Source: Streptomyces sp. SA15 (GTDB taxonomy: Bacteria; Actinomycetota; Actinomycetes; Streptomycetales; Streptomycetaceae). From it: DNA of 64,000 nt. Positions within the stretch are counted from its first letter, which is position 1. Each line of letters starts with the position of its first letter. The stretch covers positions 39,533 to 103,532 of the forward strand of contig NZ_NTGE01000163.1 of NCBI RefSeq assembly GCF_002291145.1. Direction: 5' to 3'. Under the pieces are notes generated by a model. The model was not told where the DNA came from. It worked only from the letters and a program-made list of their open reading frames with translations, and made no database searches. Below are positions 45,337-53,793 of this stretch, piece by piece. A program made the translations under genes and the position numbers.

Positions 45337-45974
45337 CGTCGCTCCCGAAACGATAAGGGCGCCCCGTGGGCGGAGCGCGTCGTGCCCTGCTTGATACCCC
45401 CCTAATGATCGTGACATGCCTGTGACTTAACTCTCCGTGAGGAATTCGCACGTAGCGCCGACCATGCGCTACTGCATTCGGGGGCCCTCCAGCCGGCAGT
45501 GCCTACTGGGACGTGGGCCGATTGGGGAGGTGGCGCGGGACGCTGGGAGCCGCGTGGAGCGGAGGCTCTGCTGGAGGGCTGCGGCGGCTCGCGGGAGGAA
45601 AGGGTGTCCATCCGCAAACTCGGGGTAACAGATCCTGTGCCGCCGGCGGACGGGCTGGCGCGTCGCTGGCCGGAGGCCAGTCATGGCCGAAGGGCTCCCT
45701 CAGCGTCCTGGCTAGTCCTCGTTCCGCAGGCGGCCGGTCCTTGCGGATGAGTAGTGGTGGGTTCGCCACGGGGCGACCCGTCGCCAGTCCTGGACTGGGG
45801 CCGGTGGCGGCCCACCACTGCGGCGTGGTTCCCGGCAGCCACTGCCCGGGGCTTCCTGCCGGTGTACGACCGCCCGCCCATGGGCCGGTGCGGCGTTTGA
45901 CCTGTGGTCACGAGGTGTGGCACAGGACTGCCGCGGGTTTCATCCGGCCGCAGCCCGATGAGCGGAGGCGAACG
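45337..45974. other. Intergenic region between sigma factor and GAF-ANTAR genes
   Basis: About 640 bp with divergent promoters. GGGGGGTATC at about 45395-45405 on the minus strand could be a SigB-type -10, but no matching -35 is spaced correctly. Nothing else seen. Confidence 0.45.
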
Positions 45975-46721
45975 GTGACGACCGCCGAGCGTGAGCCAGC
46001 ACAGGAGCCGCCATGGGCGGTGCGTCAGGTCACGGCCGCCGTGGCCACGGCGGCACCGCGTGAGATGCCGGCCCGGTTGTGCGAGACCTTTCAACAGGCG
46101 CTGGGTGCCGACGGCGTAACCGTGTCACTCCTGCCGCACACGGAGCGGTGGCAGTTGCTGCACGCCACCACCCCGTTCGCGTTGCACGGCGAGGAAGGCC
46201 AGTTCACCCTGGGCGACGGGCCCACGGTCACCGCTTCCGCCGACGGGCGCACCGTCCTGGTCCCCGACGTGCAGGGAGACGTCTGGCAGCTGACGGCGCC
46301 GCTGGCCGAACGGCTGCCCGGCGTGCGCACGGTGCTGGCATTGCCTCTGGCCAGGCGCAACCTCCAATTGGGGGTGATCACCCTCTACTTCGCCCGCCCG
46401 CACGCACTCGCACACGAACAGGTCGAGTACGCCCAGCACGCCGCACAGCTCGCGGTCGCGCCGTTCCTCCGCGCCCAGGAAGCCGTCCTGGCAGAAGACG
46501 ATGGCAACGGGCCGACGCCCGTCGAGCCGTGGACCACCGTCTATCAGGCGGTCGGCGTGCTCGCCGCCCGCCTGGGCTGCCCCGTCCACGATGCACTGGA
46601 CCTGCTGCGCGCACGCAGTTTCACCCAGTCACAGTCGTTGCCAGAGGTGGCCGCGGACCTGCTCAACGGCCGCGAAGGCCCGGACGATGATGAGGATTCC
46701 GACGGCAGGGTGCCTGCGTAG
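45975..46721 (+). CDS. GAF-ANTAR domain regulator
   Basis: A 248-aa cytoplasmic protein. Residues about 25-165 form a GAF sensor (ARLCETFQQALGADGVTVSL, GVRTVLALPLARRNLQLGVI), and residues about 185-235 an ANTAR RNA-binding domain (TVYQAVGVLAARLGCPVHDA LDLLRARSF). ANTAR proteins bind paired stem-loops in mRNA and prevent termination; the target and GAF ligand are unknown. GTG has GGAGG just upstream; the long open frame before it is non-coding in composition. Part of a stress-response group. Confidence 0.85.
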   Translation: MTTAEREPAQEPPWAVRQVTAAVATAAPREMPARLCETFQQALGADGVTVSLLPHTERWQLLHATTPFALHGEEGQFTLGDGPTVTASADGRTVLVPDVQGDVWQLTAPLAERLPGVRTVLALPLARRNLQLGVITLYFARPHALAHEQVEYAQHAAQLAVAPFLRAQEAVLAEDDGNGPTPVEPWTTVYQAVGVLAARLGCPVHDALDLLRARSFTQSQSLPEVAADLLNGREGPDDDEDSDGRVPA

Positions 46722-46723
46722 CT

Positions 46724-47143
46724 TCAGATGGCCAGGACCGCGCGCACTCTCTTGCCGCCACCGCTGACCGGAGCGATGTCGAAGCACTGTGCCAGGCAGC
46801 GCACCATGGCCAGGCCCCGTCCGCCTTCGCTCTCGGCCGTCAACGGCCGCATGCGGGGCTGGTCCGGATTGTCGTCGTAGACCTCGACGGTCACCTGTCG
46901 GTCGGAGACCTGCAGGCGCAGGCGGCAGGCGCTGCGGCCATGCCGGGTGGCGTTCGTGACCAGCTCGGACACGATGAGCGTCGCGTCGTCGATGTGGCCG
47001 GCATCGACCCGCGTCATCCGGGGGCGGGAACGGGCGAGGAAGTCGGAGGTCAGCTTCCGCGCCCTGCCCGCCGATGCGGCCTCGTCCGGCAGCAGGTACT
47101 CCACTCGTACGGAACGCCGATGGGTACGCCGATGCGTACGCAT
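46724..47143 (-). CDS. Anti-sigma-factor-type ATP-binding protein (RsbW-like)
   Basis: A 139-aa HATPase_c_2 protein of the serine-kinase anti-sigma type. The N-box is DDATLIVSELVTNATRHG, followed by a DDNPDQP (G1-like) and EGGRGLAMVRCLA (G2). It may phosphorylate an anti-anti-sigma factor or hold the nearby SigB-type sigma factor. GGAGGGG is about 13 bp before ATG. Convergent with the GAF-ANTAR gene, with only 2 bp between the stops. Confidence 0.85.
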   Translation of the reverse strand: MRTHRRTHRRSVRVEYLLPDEAASAGRARKLTSDFLARSRPRMTRVDAGHIDDATLIVSELVTNATRHGRSACRLRLQVSDRQVTVEVYDDNPDQPRMRPLTAESEGGRGLAMVRCLAQCFDIAPVSGGGKRVRAVLAI

Positions 47144-47420
47144 GGCGGATCACTTCCCCTCCTGGTCTCCCGGCATCCCCGCGGTCTGGCCGCTCGCCGG
47201 GGCCGCGGCATGTTGTGCGCGGCCGGTCCCCCGAGTCCTGATGCCCCGTACTGGTGATCGCCAACCCGGCAGGCCGGCGGGCCACTCGACGGCGCCCGCT
47301 CGCTGCCGCCCTCGGGCCGCTCCGACCTGAGGATGTGGCGCAAACGGGGCAGCAAGAGCATTGCTTGCCGACGGATCGGGTAACGGGAGGCGAACCCACT
47401 GCAGGGAGGAGGCGCATCTC

Positions 47421-48077
47421 ATGACACCGCCCCAGGACGTCGTCGAGGTGATCCTCGATGACCACCGGATGATGGAAGACCTGCTCCGCCTGATGCGGAG
47501 CATCGAGGCCGACCGCCAGGCCGCGCTCAACGACTTCGCTCAGCTGATGATCGCGCACGGCGAGGCCGAGGAAACTTCGGTGCACCCCGTGCTCATGCCC
47601 TTCGAGGAGACCGACACCGTCGAACACATCGAGGCAGCACACCGGGAAGCCCTCAAGGTCCTCCTCGCCCTTCTGGAAGTACGCGAGATCGGCTCCGCCG
47701 AGTGGGACTGGCGGCTGAAGCAGCTTGCCTCGGTCACCGCCCGCCACATCGACGAGGAAGAACGCACCCTCGTCAACCGGGCATGCGAAAGCCTGAGCCG
47801 GCAGAGTCGGGCGGAACTCGCGGCCGCCTTCGCCAGGACACGCGCCGACCTGCTCGATGCGCGCTGCGGCAGCGTCGTCCATGTTCAGCGCATGGTTCAC
47901 GGCGCACCCTCGTACCCAACGCCTTCGTCAGATAGTTCTGAACCGACTCGACGCGTCAGGGGCAGTGACGACATAGAACCCATTGGGGCAGGTCACTGCG
48001 TTCGCTGGTCTCTTCCGGGACATCTGAACGGCGGGTGCCGCCGCACCCCGTCCGACCTGCTGGGAAGCGGCTCGTGA
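47421..48077 (+). CDS. Hemerythrin-domain protein with C-terminus rewritten by the island boundary
   Basis: A hemerythrin HHE protein, 218 aa as read. Iron-ligand positions are visible as DDHRMMEDLL, HGEAEETSVHPVL, HIEAAHREAL and HIDEEERTLVN. It probably senses or binds oxygen, NO or iron. ATG has GGGAGGAGG ten bases upstream. The domain ends near residue 155; the last residues (WSLPGHLNGGCRRTPSDLLG) are encoded by the right direct repeat and chromosomal DNA beyond it, in a frame different from murA. The native C-terminus was probably lost at integration. Confidence 0.85.
   Translation: MTPPQDVVEVILDDHRMMEDLLRLMRSIEADRQAALNDFAQLMIAHGEAEETSVHPVLMPFEETDTVEHIEAAHREALKVLLALLEVREIGSAEWDWRLKQLASVTARHIDEEERTLVNRACESLSRQSRAELAAAFARTRADLLDARCGSVVHVQRMVHGAPSYPTPSSDSSEPTRRVRGSDDIEPIGAGHCVRWSLPGHLNGGCRRTPSDLLGSGS
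48013..48048 (+). repeat. Right direct repeat (attR candidate)
   Basis: TTCCGGGACATCTGAACGG followed by CGGGTGCCGCCGCACCC; identical to 33460-33495 except for one base. Similarity continues weakly for about 50 bp beyond. Confidence 0.75.
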
Positions 48078-48095
48078 GGGGGTGCGGCGGCATCC
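48033..48095 (+). terminator. Orphan murA-type terminator, right copy
   Basis: GGGTGCCGCCGCACCCC pairs with GGGGTGCGGCGGCATCC with one mismatch. It is better conserved than the copy after murA and has no murA next to it, as expected if this is the original chromosomal terminator displaced by the island. Confidence 0.7.
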
Positions 48096-48103
48096 GTGGG
48101 AAC

Positions 48104-48862
48104 TCATCGGCTTGCCTGTCTGCCGAGCGACATCAGTGACGCTCTCGTCTGTCGATCCATCTTCTCGATCGCATACCTGAACGTGTCACGCTTCAAGTCG
48201 CCCCTCCATGTGCGAAGGAAGGCTGCCACCTCCTCGGGGTGAATCTCGCCGGCGACTTTGAGCAACCACCCGCAGCCCTTCTGTACGTACACGTCGTCGT
48301 CGTGCATGAGCCGGGTGCAGTTGTCGAAGACATGAGACAGAGGCAGTTCGAAGGTCGACTTCCCGACCTTGCGCCGCACGAACTTCACCATCGCCACATT
48401 GGCGGCACGTCTCGCCCAGCTCGAAGGGGACTCGATCCACTGCTGAGTCCGCGGGATCAGGTCGAGATGCCCGTAGAAGAACGGGTACAGCAGTTTCAGG
48501 CACAAGTCGTCACACTGTGCCCAATTGAAAACACGCTGTTCGAGCCAGACAAGGGAGTGGTCGAGAAGTTCAGGTCCCAGCTTGGTCTTGGCGACCTTGC
48601 GGAGGAGCGCGAATCCGAGGAGTACTTCTTCGTGGTGCGTTGCCCACGACAAGACCTCCTCGGCCAGGAGCAGCCGGGTCTCCGCGGGAACGTCCGGCCT
48701 CTCGCGAAAGTAGTCGTTCGCGAGAGCGACCACAGCGGCATTGCTCACGCCAAGCGCGGCGATCTCGCTGGGGAAGAACCGCTGCATACGCTCCGCGAAG
48801 GCCGCGTCCGCCTTCATGGCGAGCAGCTCCAGAAGCTGCCCGGCCGCCGCCTCGGTGTTCAT
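48104..48862 (-). CDS. DNA alkylation repair protein, AlkD-like
   Basis: A 252-aa all-helical HEAT-like-repeat protein of the AlkD family, glycosylases that remove N3/N7-alkyl purines. AETRLLLAEEVLSWATHHEE, YGHLDLIPRTQQWIESPSSW ARRAANVAMVKFVRR and MHDDDVYVQKGCGWLLKVAG are typical repeats; WARRAA and the QKGxGWLLK helix match the substrate-facing part. ATG lacks a strong ribosome site. First gene outside the right boundary of the island, on the minus strand. Confidence 0.82.
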   Translation of the reverse strand: MNTEAAAGQLLELLAMKADAAFAERMQRFFPSEIAALGVSNAAVVALANDYFRERPDVPAETRLLLAEEVLSWATHHEEVLLGFALLRKVAKTKLGPELLDHSLVWLEQRVFNWAQCDDLCLKLLYPFFYGHLDLIPRTQQWIESPSSWARRAANVAMVKFVRRKVGKSTFELPLSHVFDNCTRLMHDDDVYVQKGCGWLLKVAGEIHPEEVAAFLRTWRGDLKRDTFRYAIEKMDRQTRASLMSLGRQASR

Positions 48863-49025
48863 CCCGGCATACTCCCTCTGCCTCGAGCGTCGTGGAACGG
48901 TCCGGGAGTTGTCCGCGTGTTGTCACGCTTCCCGCCGCGCCGTTCCGATGAGTTCGCGTCGGGAGCATGGTCTACCCATACACACTGCAATGACCCAGCG
49001 AGCACTACGAACGTGGAGGTGCGCC

Positions 49026-49220
49026 ATGTGTTCCCACCAGCCCTCGTGCCCCGCAACCGACCGCAAGGCCCCGCACATCGTCGCCGCCCACCCCGAGCAG
49101 GGCTGGAACCTGCTGTGCGACGGCGCGATCGTCTTCGACGACACCGGCGAGCTGCTGCCCGACGGCCGGATCGTCGCACCTCACCGGGTGCCCGTCGAGC
49201 GCCTGACGATCGCCGCCTGA
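49026..49220 (+). CDS. DUF5999 small protein
   Basis: A 64-aa protein: MCSHQPSCPATDRKAPHIVA AHPEQGWNLLCDGAIVFDDTGELLPDG. The CSHxPxCP start and GWNLLCDG core are characteristic of a small family common in Streptomyces (DUF5999). Function unknown; the Cys/His start could bind metal. GGAGGT lies seven bases before ATG. Confidence 0.85.
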   Translation: MCSHQPSCPATDRKAPHIVAAHPEQGWNLLCDGAIVFDDTGELLPDGRIVAPHRVPVERLTIAA

Positions 49221-49482
49221 TCACTTCTGTGCGATGAACTCCCGCAGTACGGAGGCGAGTCGCTTCGGCTGGTCCTCGGCGATCAGCGTAGGCGCGTCCT
49301 CGATCCGGGTCCGTGCGCAGACAGGCCAGGCCGATCATCTTGCCCGGCAGGCCCGGCGGACAGTTGTCGAAGGCCTCGCAGGAGATCAGCACGAGACGCG
49401 CCGGCCGTTCGGGGTGCCGGGCCGCCACCGTCCGGGCGCGGCCGCAGTCGCTCTCGACCAGCGTGACGTCCCCGAGGTCGGC
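49221..49482 (-). pseudogene. Alpha/beta-hydrolase relic with internal deletion
   Basis: An upstream minus-strand fragment VTLVESDCGRARTVAARHPE RPARLVLISCEAFDNCPP is the nucleophile-elbow region of a hydrolase (nucleophile replaced by Cys-Gly context). It runs into a different frame reading RIEDAPTLIAEDQPKRLASV LREFIAQK-stop, the C-terminal helix of the same type of enzyme. The N-terminus, the cap and the catalytic His region are gone, so it is dead. Confidence 0.7.
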
Positions 49483-49485
49483 CGG

Positions 49486-49884
49486 CTACGGCAGTACGGC
49501 GAAGCCGTCGAGTTCCACCATGGCCTGTTCGTCCCACAGGCGTACGACCTGCACGACCGCCATCGCCGGGTAGTCGCGGCCCGCCAGCTCCCGCCAGGTC
49601 CGGCCGAGTTCGGCGGCGTGGGTGCGGTACGCGGCGATGTCCGTGGCGTAGACCGTGACGCGGGCGAGGTCGGCGGGTGTGCCGCCGGAGGCGTGGAGGG
49701 CGGTGAGGAGGTTGGTGAGGGCCCGCTCGAACTGTTCGGGGAGGGTGTCGCCGACGATCTTGCCGTCGGTGTCGAGGGCGGTCTGGCCCGCCAGGAACAC
49801 CGTGCGGGAGCCCGTGGCGACGACGGCGTGCGAGAAGCCGGTGGGTGGGGACAGGTCGGGTGGGTTGATGCGCTCGGCGGTCAC
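49486..49884 (-). CDS. RidA-family (YjgF/YER057c/UK114) protein
   Basis: A 132-aa trimeric enamine/imine deaminase fold. FLAGQTALDTDGKIVGDTLP, DLARVTVYATDIAAYRTHAA and YPAMAVVQVVRLWDEQAMVE LDGFAVL cover the family core; the Arg at VVRLW is near the position used to bind the carboxylate. Coupled to the acyl-CoA dehydrogenase by a GTGA overlap, it could hydrolyse an enamine intermediate of aminobenzoyl-CoA breakdown. Confidence 0.86.
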   Translation of the reverse strand: MTAERINPPDLSPPTGFSHAVVATGSRTVFLAGQTALDTDGKIVGDTLPEQFERALTNLLTALHASGGTPADLARVTVYATDIAAYRTHAAELGRTWRELAGRDYPAMAVVQVVRLWDEQAMVELDGFAVLP

Positions 49885-51086
49885 GGGGCCTCCTGGCGGG
49901 CGTACAACTCCTTGGCGATGATGCCGCGTTGGACCTCGCTCGCGCCCTCGTAGACGCGTGGGGCGCGCACCTCGCGGTAGAGGTGTTCGAGGATGTGGCC
50001 GCGGCGCAGGGCGCGGGCGCCGTGCAGTTGGACGGCCGCGTCGACGACGTACTGCGCGGTCTCGGTGGCGAGCAGCTTCGCCATCGCGGCGCGCTGCGGG
50101 ACGTCGGGTGCGCTCTCGTCGTACGCCGTCGCCGCCGCGTAGACCATGAGGCGGGCGGCCTCCGTGCGCAGGGCCATCTCCGCGACCGTGTGGGCGACCG
50201 TCTGGAGGTCCCTCAACTTGCCGCCGAACGCGTCCCGTCGGGAGGTGTGGTCGATGGTCGCGTCGAGGGCGGCCTGGGCCATGCCGACCGCGAAGGCGCC
50301 GACGCTGGGGCGGAAGAGGTTGAGGGTGCCCATGGCGACCCGGAAGCCGCGGTCGGGCTCGCCGAGTACGTCGTCGGCGGTCACCGGGACGGCGTCGAAG
50401 TCGAGGGCGCCGATGGGATGCGGCGAGAGCATGTCGAGCCCGGTGCCGCTCAGGCCGGGCCGGTCGGCGGGCACGAGGAACGCGGTCACGCCCCGGGCGC
50501 CGGCGCCGGGGGTGGTGCGGGCGAAGACGGTGTAGAAGTCGGCCTCGGGTGCGTTGGAGATCCAGCACTTCTCACCGCTGAGCCGCCAGCGGGACGGGCC
50601 GTCGGACTCGGCGTCGAGGGCGGTGGCGGGCCTCGGGGCGCCGGGCTCGGCGGCCGGCGAGCCCCCCGGCCGGGAGGCTTCCCGATCGGCCCGCAGCGTC
50701 AGTGCCGCCGCGTCCGACCCCGCCCCCGGCTCGCTCAGGGCGAAGGCGGCCACCGCCGTGCCCTCGGCCACTCGGGGGAGCCAGCGGTCCCGTTGGGCCG
50801 GGGTGCCGTGGGCGTGGACCGGGTGGGTGCCCAGGCCCTGGAGGGCGAGGGCGGTCTCGGCCTCGGTGCAGGCGTACGCGAGGGACTCGCGCATCAGGCA
50901 CAGGTCGACCGCTCCGGAGGTGAACAGGCGGGCGAGCAGGCCGAGTCGGCCGAGTTCCGCGAGGAGCGGGCGGTTGACGTGGCCCGGTTCGCCCTTGTCG
51001 GCGAGGGGGCGCAGTCGCTGCGCGGCCTGCGTGCGCAGCTGGGCACACCAGGCGGTCTGTGCCGGATCGAGTGAGAATGCGGGCAT
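49881..51086 (-). CDS. Acyl-CoA dehydrogenase
   Basis: FAD-dependent acyl-CoA dehydrogenase (401 aa). FALSEPGAGSDAAAL and EKCWISNAPEADFYTVFART form the FAD/substrate region, RDAFGGKLRDLQTVAHTVAE the helical part, and YEGASEVQRGIIAKEL the C-terminus with the catalytic-base region. A Pro/Gly/Ala-rich insertion (about residues 128-160) is unusual. ATG has GGGAGGACCGGC upstream. Head of an operon with RidA and divergent from the CoA ligase; likely oxidises the ring-derived acyl-CoA. Confidence 0.9.
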   Translation of the reverse strand: MPAFSLDPAQTAWCAQLRTQAAQRLRPLADKGEPGHVNRPLLAELGRLGLLARLFTSGAVDLCLMRESLAYACTEAETALALQGLGTHPVHAHGTPAQRDRWLPRVAEGTAVAAFALSEPGAGSDAAALTLRADREASRPGGSPAAEPGAPRPATALDAESDGPSRWRLSGEKCWISNAPEADFYTVFARTTPGAGARGVTAFLVPADRPGLSGTGLDMLSPHPIGALDFDAVPVTADDVLGEPDRGFRVAMGTLNLFRPSVGAFAVGMAQAALDATIDHTSRRDAFGGKLRDLQTVAHTVAEMALRTEAARLMVYAAATAYDESAPDVPQRAAMAKLLATETAQYVVDAAVQLHGARALRRGHILEHLYREVRAPRVYEGASEVQRGIIAKELYARQEAP

Positions 51087-51145
51087 TGCCGGTCCTCCCT
51101 CCGCGGAGCCGCGGTGGCCCTTCACCCGACGGTATCGCGCACAGT

Positions 51146-51158
51146 TGACTGTCGTCAC
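51146..51158. promoter_or_regulatory. Shared 13-mer, candidate PaaX-type operator (copy 1)
   Basis: TGACTGTCGTCAC in the divergent region between the dehydrogenase and ligase genes; identical to the copy upstream of the enoyl-CoA hydratase. TGAC and GTCA form inverted half-sites. Confidence 0.6.
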
Positions 51159-51180
51159 CAACACGATACGCTCGTTGCGC

Positions 51181-51239
51181 GAGCCCACCACCGAGCCCAC
51201 CACCGAGCGCATCACCAAGCGCACCACCGAGCCACCACG
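51181..51239. repeat. C/A-rich 12-bp tandem repeats in the CoA-ligase leader
   Basis: Two perfect copies of GAGCCCACCACC followed by three decayed copies (GAGCGCATCACC, AAGCGCACCACC, GAGCCACCACG), ending 42 bp before the start codon. Confidence 0.85.
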
Positions 51240-51281
51240 ACGCCCACAAGGCGACCCGCCAAGGCAAGGGGGCGACCCGTC

Positions 51282-52874
51282 ATGAACGTCTCGGCCCACG
51301 TCGACACCTTCGCGCGCGACCACCTCCCGCCCCCCGACCAGTGGCCCGAGCTCCGCTTCGACCTGCCGGAGCTGCGCTACCCCGAACGGCTCAACTGCGC
51401 CGCCGAACTGCTCCACGGCCCGCCCGACGACCGCCCGGTCTTCCACACCCCCTCCGGCGCCACATGGACGTACGGCACACTCCGCGCCCGCGTGGACCGG
51501 CTCGCGCATCTCCTGACCCGTGACCTCGGTGTCGTCCCCGGCAACCGCGTCCTGCTGCGCGGCCCCACCACCCCGTGGCTGGCCGCCTGCTGGCTGGCCG
51601 TGCTGAAGGCGGGCGCGGTCGCCGTCACCGTGCTGGCCCAGCAGCGCCCGCACGAGTTGCGCACGATGTGCGAGATGGCCGAGGTGCGGCACGCCCTGTG
51701 CGACATCCGCTCCGTCGACGACCTCGCCAAGGCGGAGATTCCGGGGCTGAGGATCACGGCGTACGGCGGTGACGCCCCCGACGACCTGCTGAACCGGACG
51801 GCGCCCGACACCCCGTACCGGGCCGTGGACACCGCCGCCGACGACGTGGCGCTGATCGCCTTCACCTCCGGTACCACCGGCCGCCCCAAGGGCTGTATGC
51901 ACTTCCACCGGGATGTGCTGGCGATCGCCGACACCTTCTCCAAGCATGTGCTCGCACCCCATGTGGACGATGTCTTCGCCGGCAGTCCCCCGTTGGGCTT
52001 CACCTTCGGGCTCGGCGGGCTGGTCGTCTTCCCGATGCGCGTCGGCGCCAGTGCCCTGCTCCTCGAACAGGCGGGTCCCAAGCAGCTGTTGCCCGCGATC
52101 GCAGAGCACCGGGTGTCGGTGCTGTTCACCGCGCCGACCGCGTACCGCGCGATGCTCGCCGAGCTCGACGGGTACGACATCTCCTGCCTGCGCCGCTGCG
52201 TCTCCGCCGGCGAGAACCTGCCCGCCGCCACCTGGCAGGCCTGGCACGAGCGCACGGGCCTGCGCCTCATCAACGGCATCGGCGCCACCGAGCTGCTGCA
52301 CATCTTCATCTCCGCGGCCGACGAGCACATCAGGCCCGGGACGACCGGTGTCGCCGTACCGGGGTGGCACGCGCGCGTGCAGGACGCCGACGGCGCGCCG
52401 GTCCCCGACGGCGAGCCCGGGCTGCTGGCCGTGCGCGGGCCGGTCGGCTGCCGGTACCTCGCCGACCCGCGGCAGCGCGAGTACGTGCGCGAGGGCTGGA
52501 ACATCACCGGCGACACCTACGTCCGCGAACCCGACGGCTACTTCCGCTATGTGGCCCGCGCGGACGACATGATCATCTCCGCCGGGTACAACATCGCCGG
52601 GCCGGAGGTCGAGGAGGCCCTGCTGCGCCACCCGGACGTGCTGGAGGCGGCGGTGGTGGGCCGGTCCGACGCGGCGCGCGGGCAGATCGTGGTGGCCTAC
52701 GCCGTCGTCAAGGAGGGCGCGGCGCGGAACGCCGAGGCGCTGCGCACCTTCGTCACATCGGAACTGGCGCCCTACAAATGCCCGCGCGAGATCGTGTTCC
52801 TGGACGCGCTGCCGCGCACCGCGACCGGCAAGCTCCAGCGCTTCCGTCTGCGCACTGATGGTGACCAGCAATGA
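51282..52874 (+). CDS. Aryl-CoA ligase (benzoate / 2-aminobenzoate-CoA ligase type)
   Basis: AMP-forming ligase (530 aa). The P-loop is IAFTSGTTGRPKGCMHFHRD, followed by YD/GATE-type INGIGATELLHIFISA, the hinge DDMIISAGYNIAGPEVEEAL, and the C-terminal Lys in ATGKLQRFRLR. The ELRFDLPELRYPERLNCA opening and the IGATELLH motif are typical of benzoate-CoA ligases. With the adjacent aminobenzoyl-CoA-type monooxygenase the substrate is probably anthranilate or salicylate. ATG at 51282 has AAGGGGGCGA upstream. Divergent from the dehydrogenase operon. Confidence 0.88.
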   Translation: MNVSAHVDTFARDHLPPPDQWPELRFDLPELRYPERLNCAAELLHGPPDDRPVFHTPSGATWTYGTLRARVDRLAHLLTRDLGVVPGNRVLLRGPTTPWLAACWLAVLKAGAVAVTVLAQQRPHELRTMCEMAEVRHALCDIRSVDDLAKAEIPGLRITAYGGDAPDDLLNRTAPDTPYRAVDTAADDVALIAFTSGTTGRPKGCMHFHRDVLAIADTFSKHVLAPHVDDVFAGSPPLGFTFGLGGLVVFPMRVGASALLLEQAGPKQLLPAIAEHRVSVLFTAPTAYRAMLAELDGYDISCLRRCVSAGENLPAATWQAWHERTGLRLINGIGATELLHIFISAADEHIRPGTTGVAVPGWHARVQDADGAPVPDGEPGLLAVRGPVGCRYLADPRQREYVREGWNITGDTYVREPDGYFRYVARADDMIISAGYNIAGPEVEEALLRHPDVLEAAVVGRSDAARGQIVVAYAVVKEGAARNAEALRTFVTSELAPYKCPREIVFLDALPRTATGKLQRFRLRTDGDQQ

Positions 52875-52889
52875 TGCCGACGAACTAAG

Positions 52890-53702
52890 ATGATCAACGT
52901 GTCCGACCAGCATGCACCACGGTCTCTCATCGTCACGCTCTACGGCGCGTACGGACGCCACATGCCCGGCCCGGTGCCCGTCGCCGAGCTGATCCGGCTG
53001 CTGGCCGCCGTCGGCGTGGACGCGCCCTCGGTGCGCTCGTCGGTGTCCCGGCTCAAACGGCGCGGACTGCTCGTGCCGGCCCGTACGGCACAGGGCGCGG
53101 CCGGGTACGAACTGTCGCCGGACGCCCGCCAGTTGCTAGACGACGGCGACCGGCGCATCTACGCCACGGCTCCTCCGCGGGACGAGGGCTGGGTGCTCGC
53201 CGTGTTCTCCGTGCCGGAGTCGGAGCGGCAGAAGCGGCACGTGCTGCGCTCGCGCCTGGCCGGTCTCGGCTTCGGCACCGCCACCCCAGGCGTGTGGATC
53301 GCCCCCGCACGGCTGTACGAGGAGACCGAGCACACCCTCCGAAGGCTGCGCCTCGACCCGTATGTCGACCTCTTCCGCGGCGAGCACCTCGGCTTCGCGC
53401 CGACGGCCGAGGCGGTCGCCCGCTGGTGGGACCTGGCGGCGATCGCCAAGGAGCACGAGGCGTTCCTCGACCGCCACGCGCGCGTGCTGCACGACTGGGA
53501 GCGGCGCACGGACACCCCGCCCGAGGAGGCGTACCGCGACTACCTCCTCGCCCTGGACTCCTGGCGCCACCTCCCCTACGCCGACCCCGGGCTGCCGGCC
53601 CACCTGCTCCCGGAGGGCTGGCCCGGCGCCCGCTCGGCGGCGGTGTTCCGTGGGCTGCACGAGCGGCTGCGGGATGCGGGGGCGGCCTTCGTCGGCGTGT
53701 GA
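52890..53702 (+). CDS. PaaX-family transcriptional regulator
   Basis: A 270-aa GntR-like repressor of the PaaX type, which responds to aryl-CoA thioesters. Winged HTH APSVRSSVSRLKRRGLLVPA, then the central PaaX domain (VLRSRLAGLGFGTATPGVWI APARL) and a C-terminal domain ending RSAAVFRGLHERLRD. Starts 15 bp after the ligase stop, so the two are co-transcribed; ATG 52890 or GTG 52902. Expected to bind the shared TGACTGTCGTCAC sites and be released by the ligase product. Confidence 0.9.
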   Translation: MINVSDQHAPRSLIVTLYGAYGRHMPGPVPVAELIRLLAAVGVDAPSVRSSVSRLKRRGLLVPARTAQGAAGYELSPDARQLLDDGDRRIYATAPPRDEGWVLAVFSVPESERQKRHVLRSRLAGLGFGTATPGVWIAPARLYEETEHTLRRLRLDPYVDLFRGEHLGFAPTAEAVARWWDLAAIAKEHEAFLDRHARVLHDWERRTDTPPEEAYRDYLLALDSWRHLPYADPGLPAHLLPEGWPGARSAAVFRGLHERLRDAGAAFVGV

Positions 53703-53793
53703 TCCCATTCACACCGGGGGTCACTAAGACAACCTTCAGGCTTCTGGGAGTCGGCGGACGCGGTGTACGCGCTGCTGACGGCGCGGGGGTTGC

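Larger units (their letters stand above)
33460..48048. mobile_element. Putative decayed integrative island at the murA 3' end
   Basis: A 14.6-kb segment bounded by 36-bp direct repeats (35 of 36 identical) that begin at the last codons of murA. The integrase relic lies 100 bp inside the left repeat, transposase relics and a MITE-like palindrome lie in the left half, and the cargo has no functional theme in common with the flanks. The intact murA 3' end on the integrase side is what integration into a gene end produces. No replication or transfer genes were recognised, so the element is probably immobile. Confidence 0.6.

Noticed and set aside
45395..45405. SigB-type -10 (GGGTAT) upstream of the sigma-factor gene
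   Set aside because: No GTTT-like -35 at 14-16 bp spacing, so autoregulation by a SigB-type promoter cannot be claimed.
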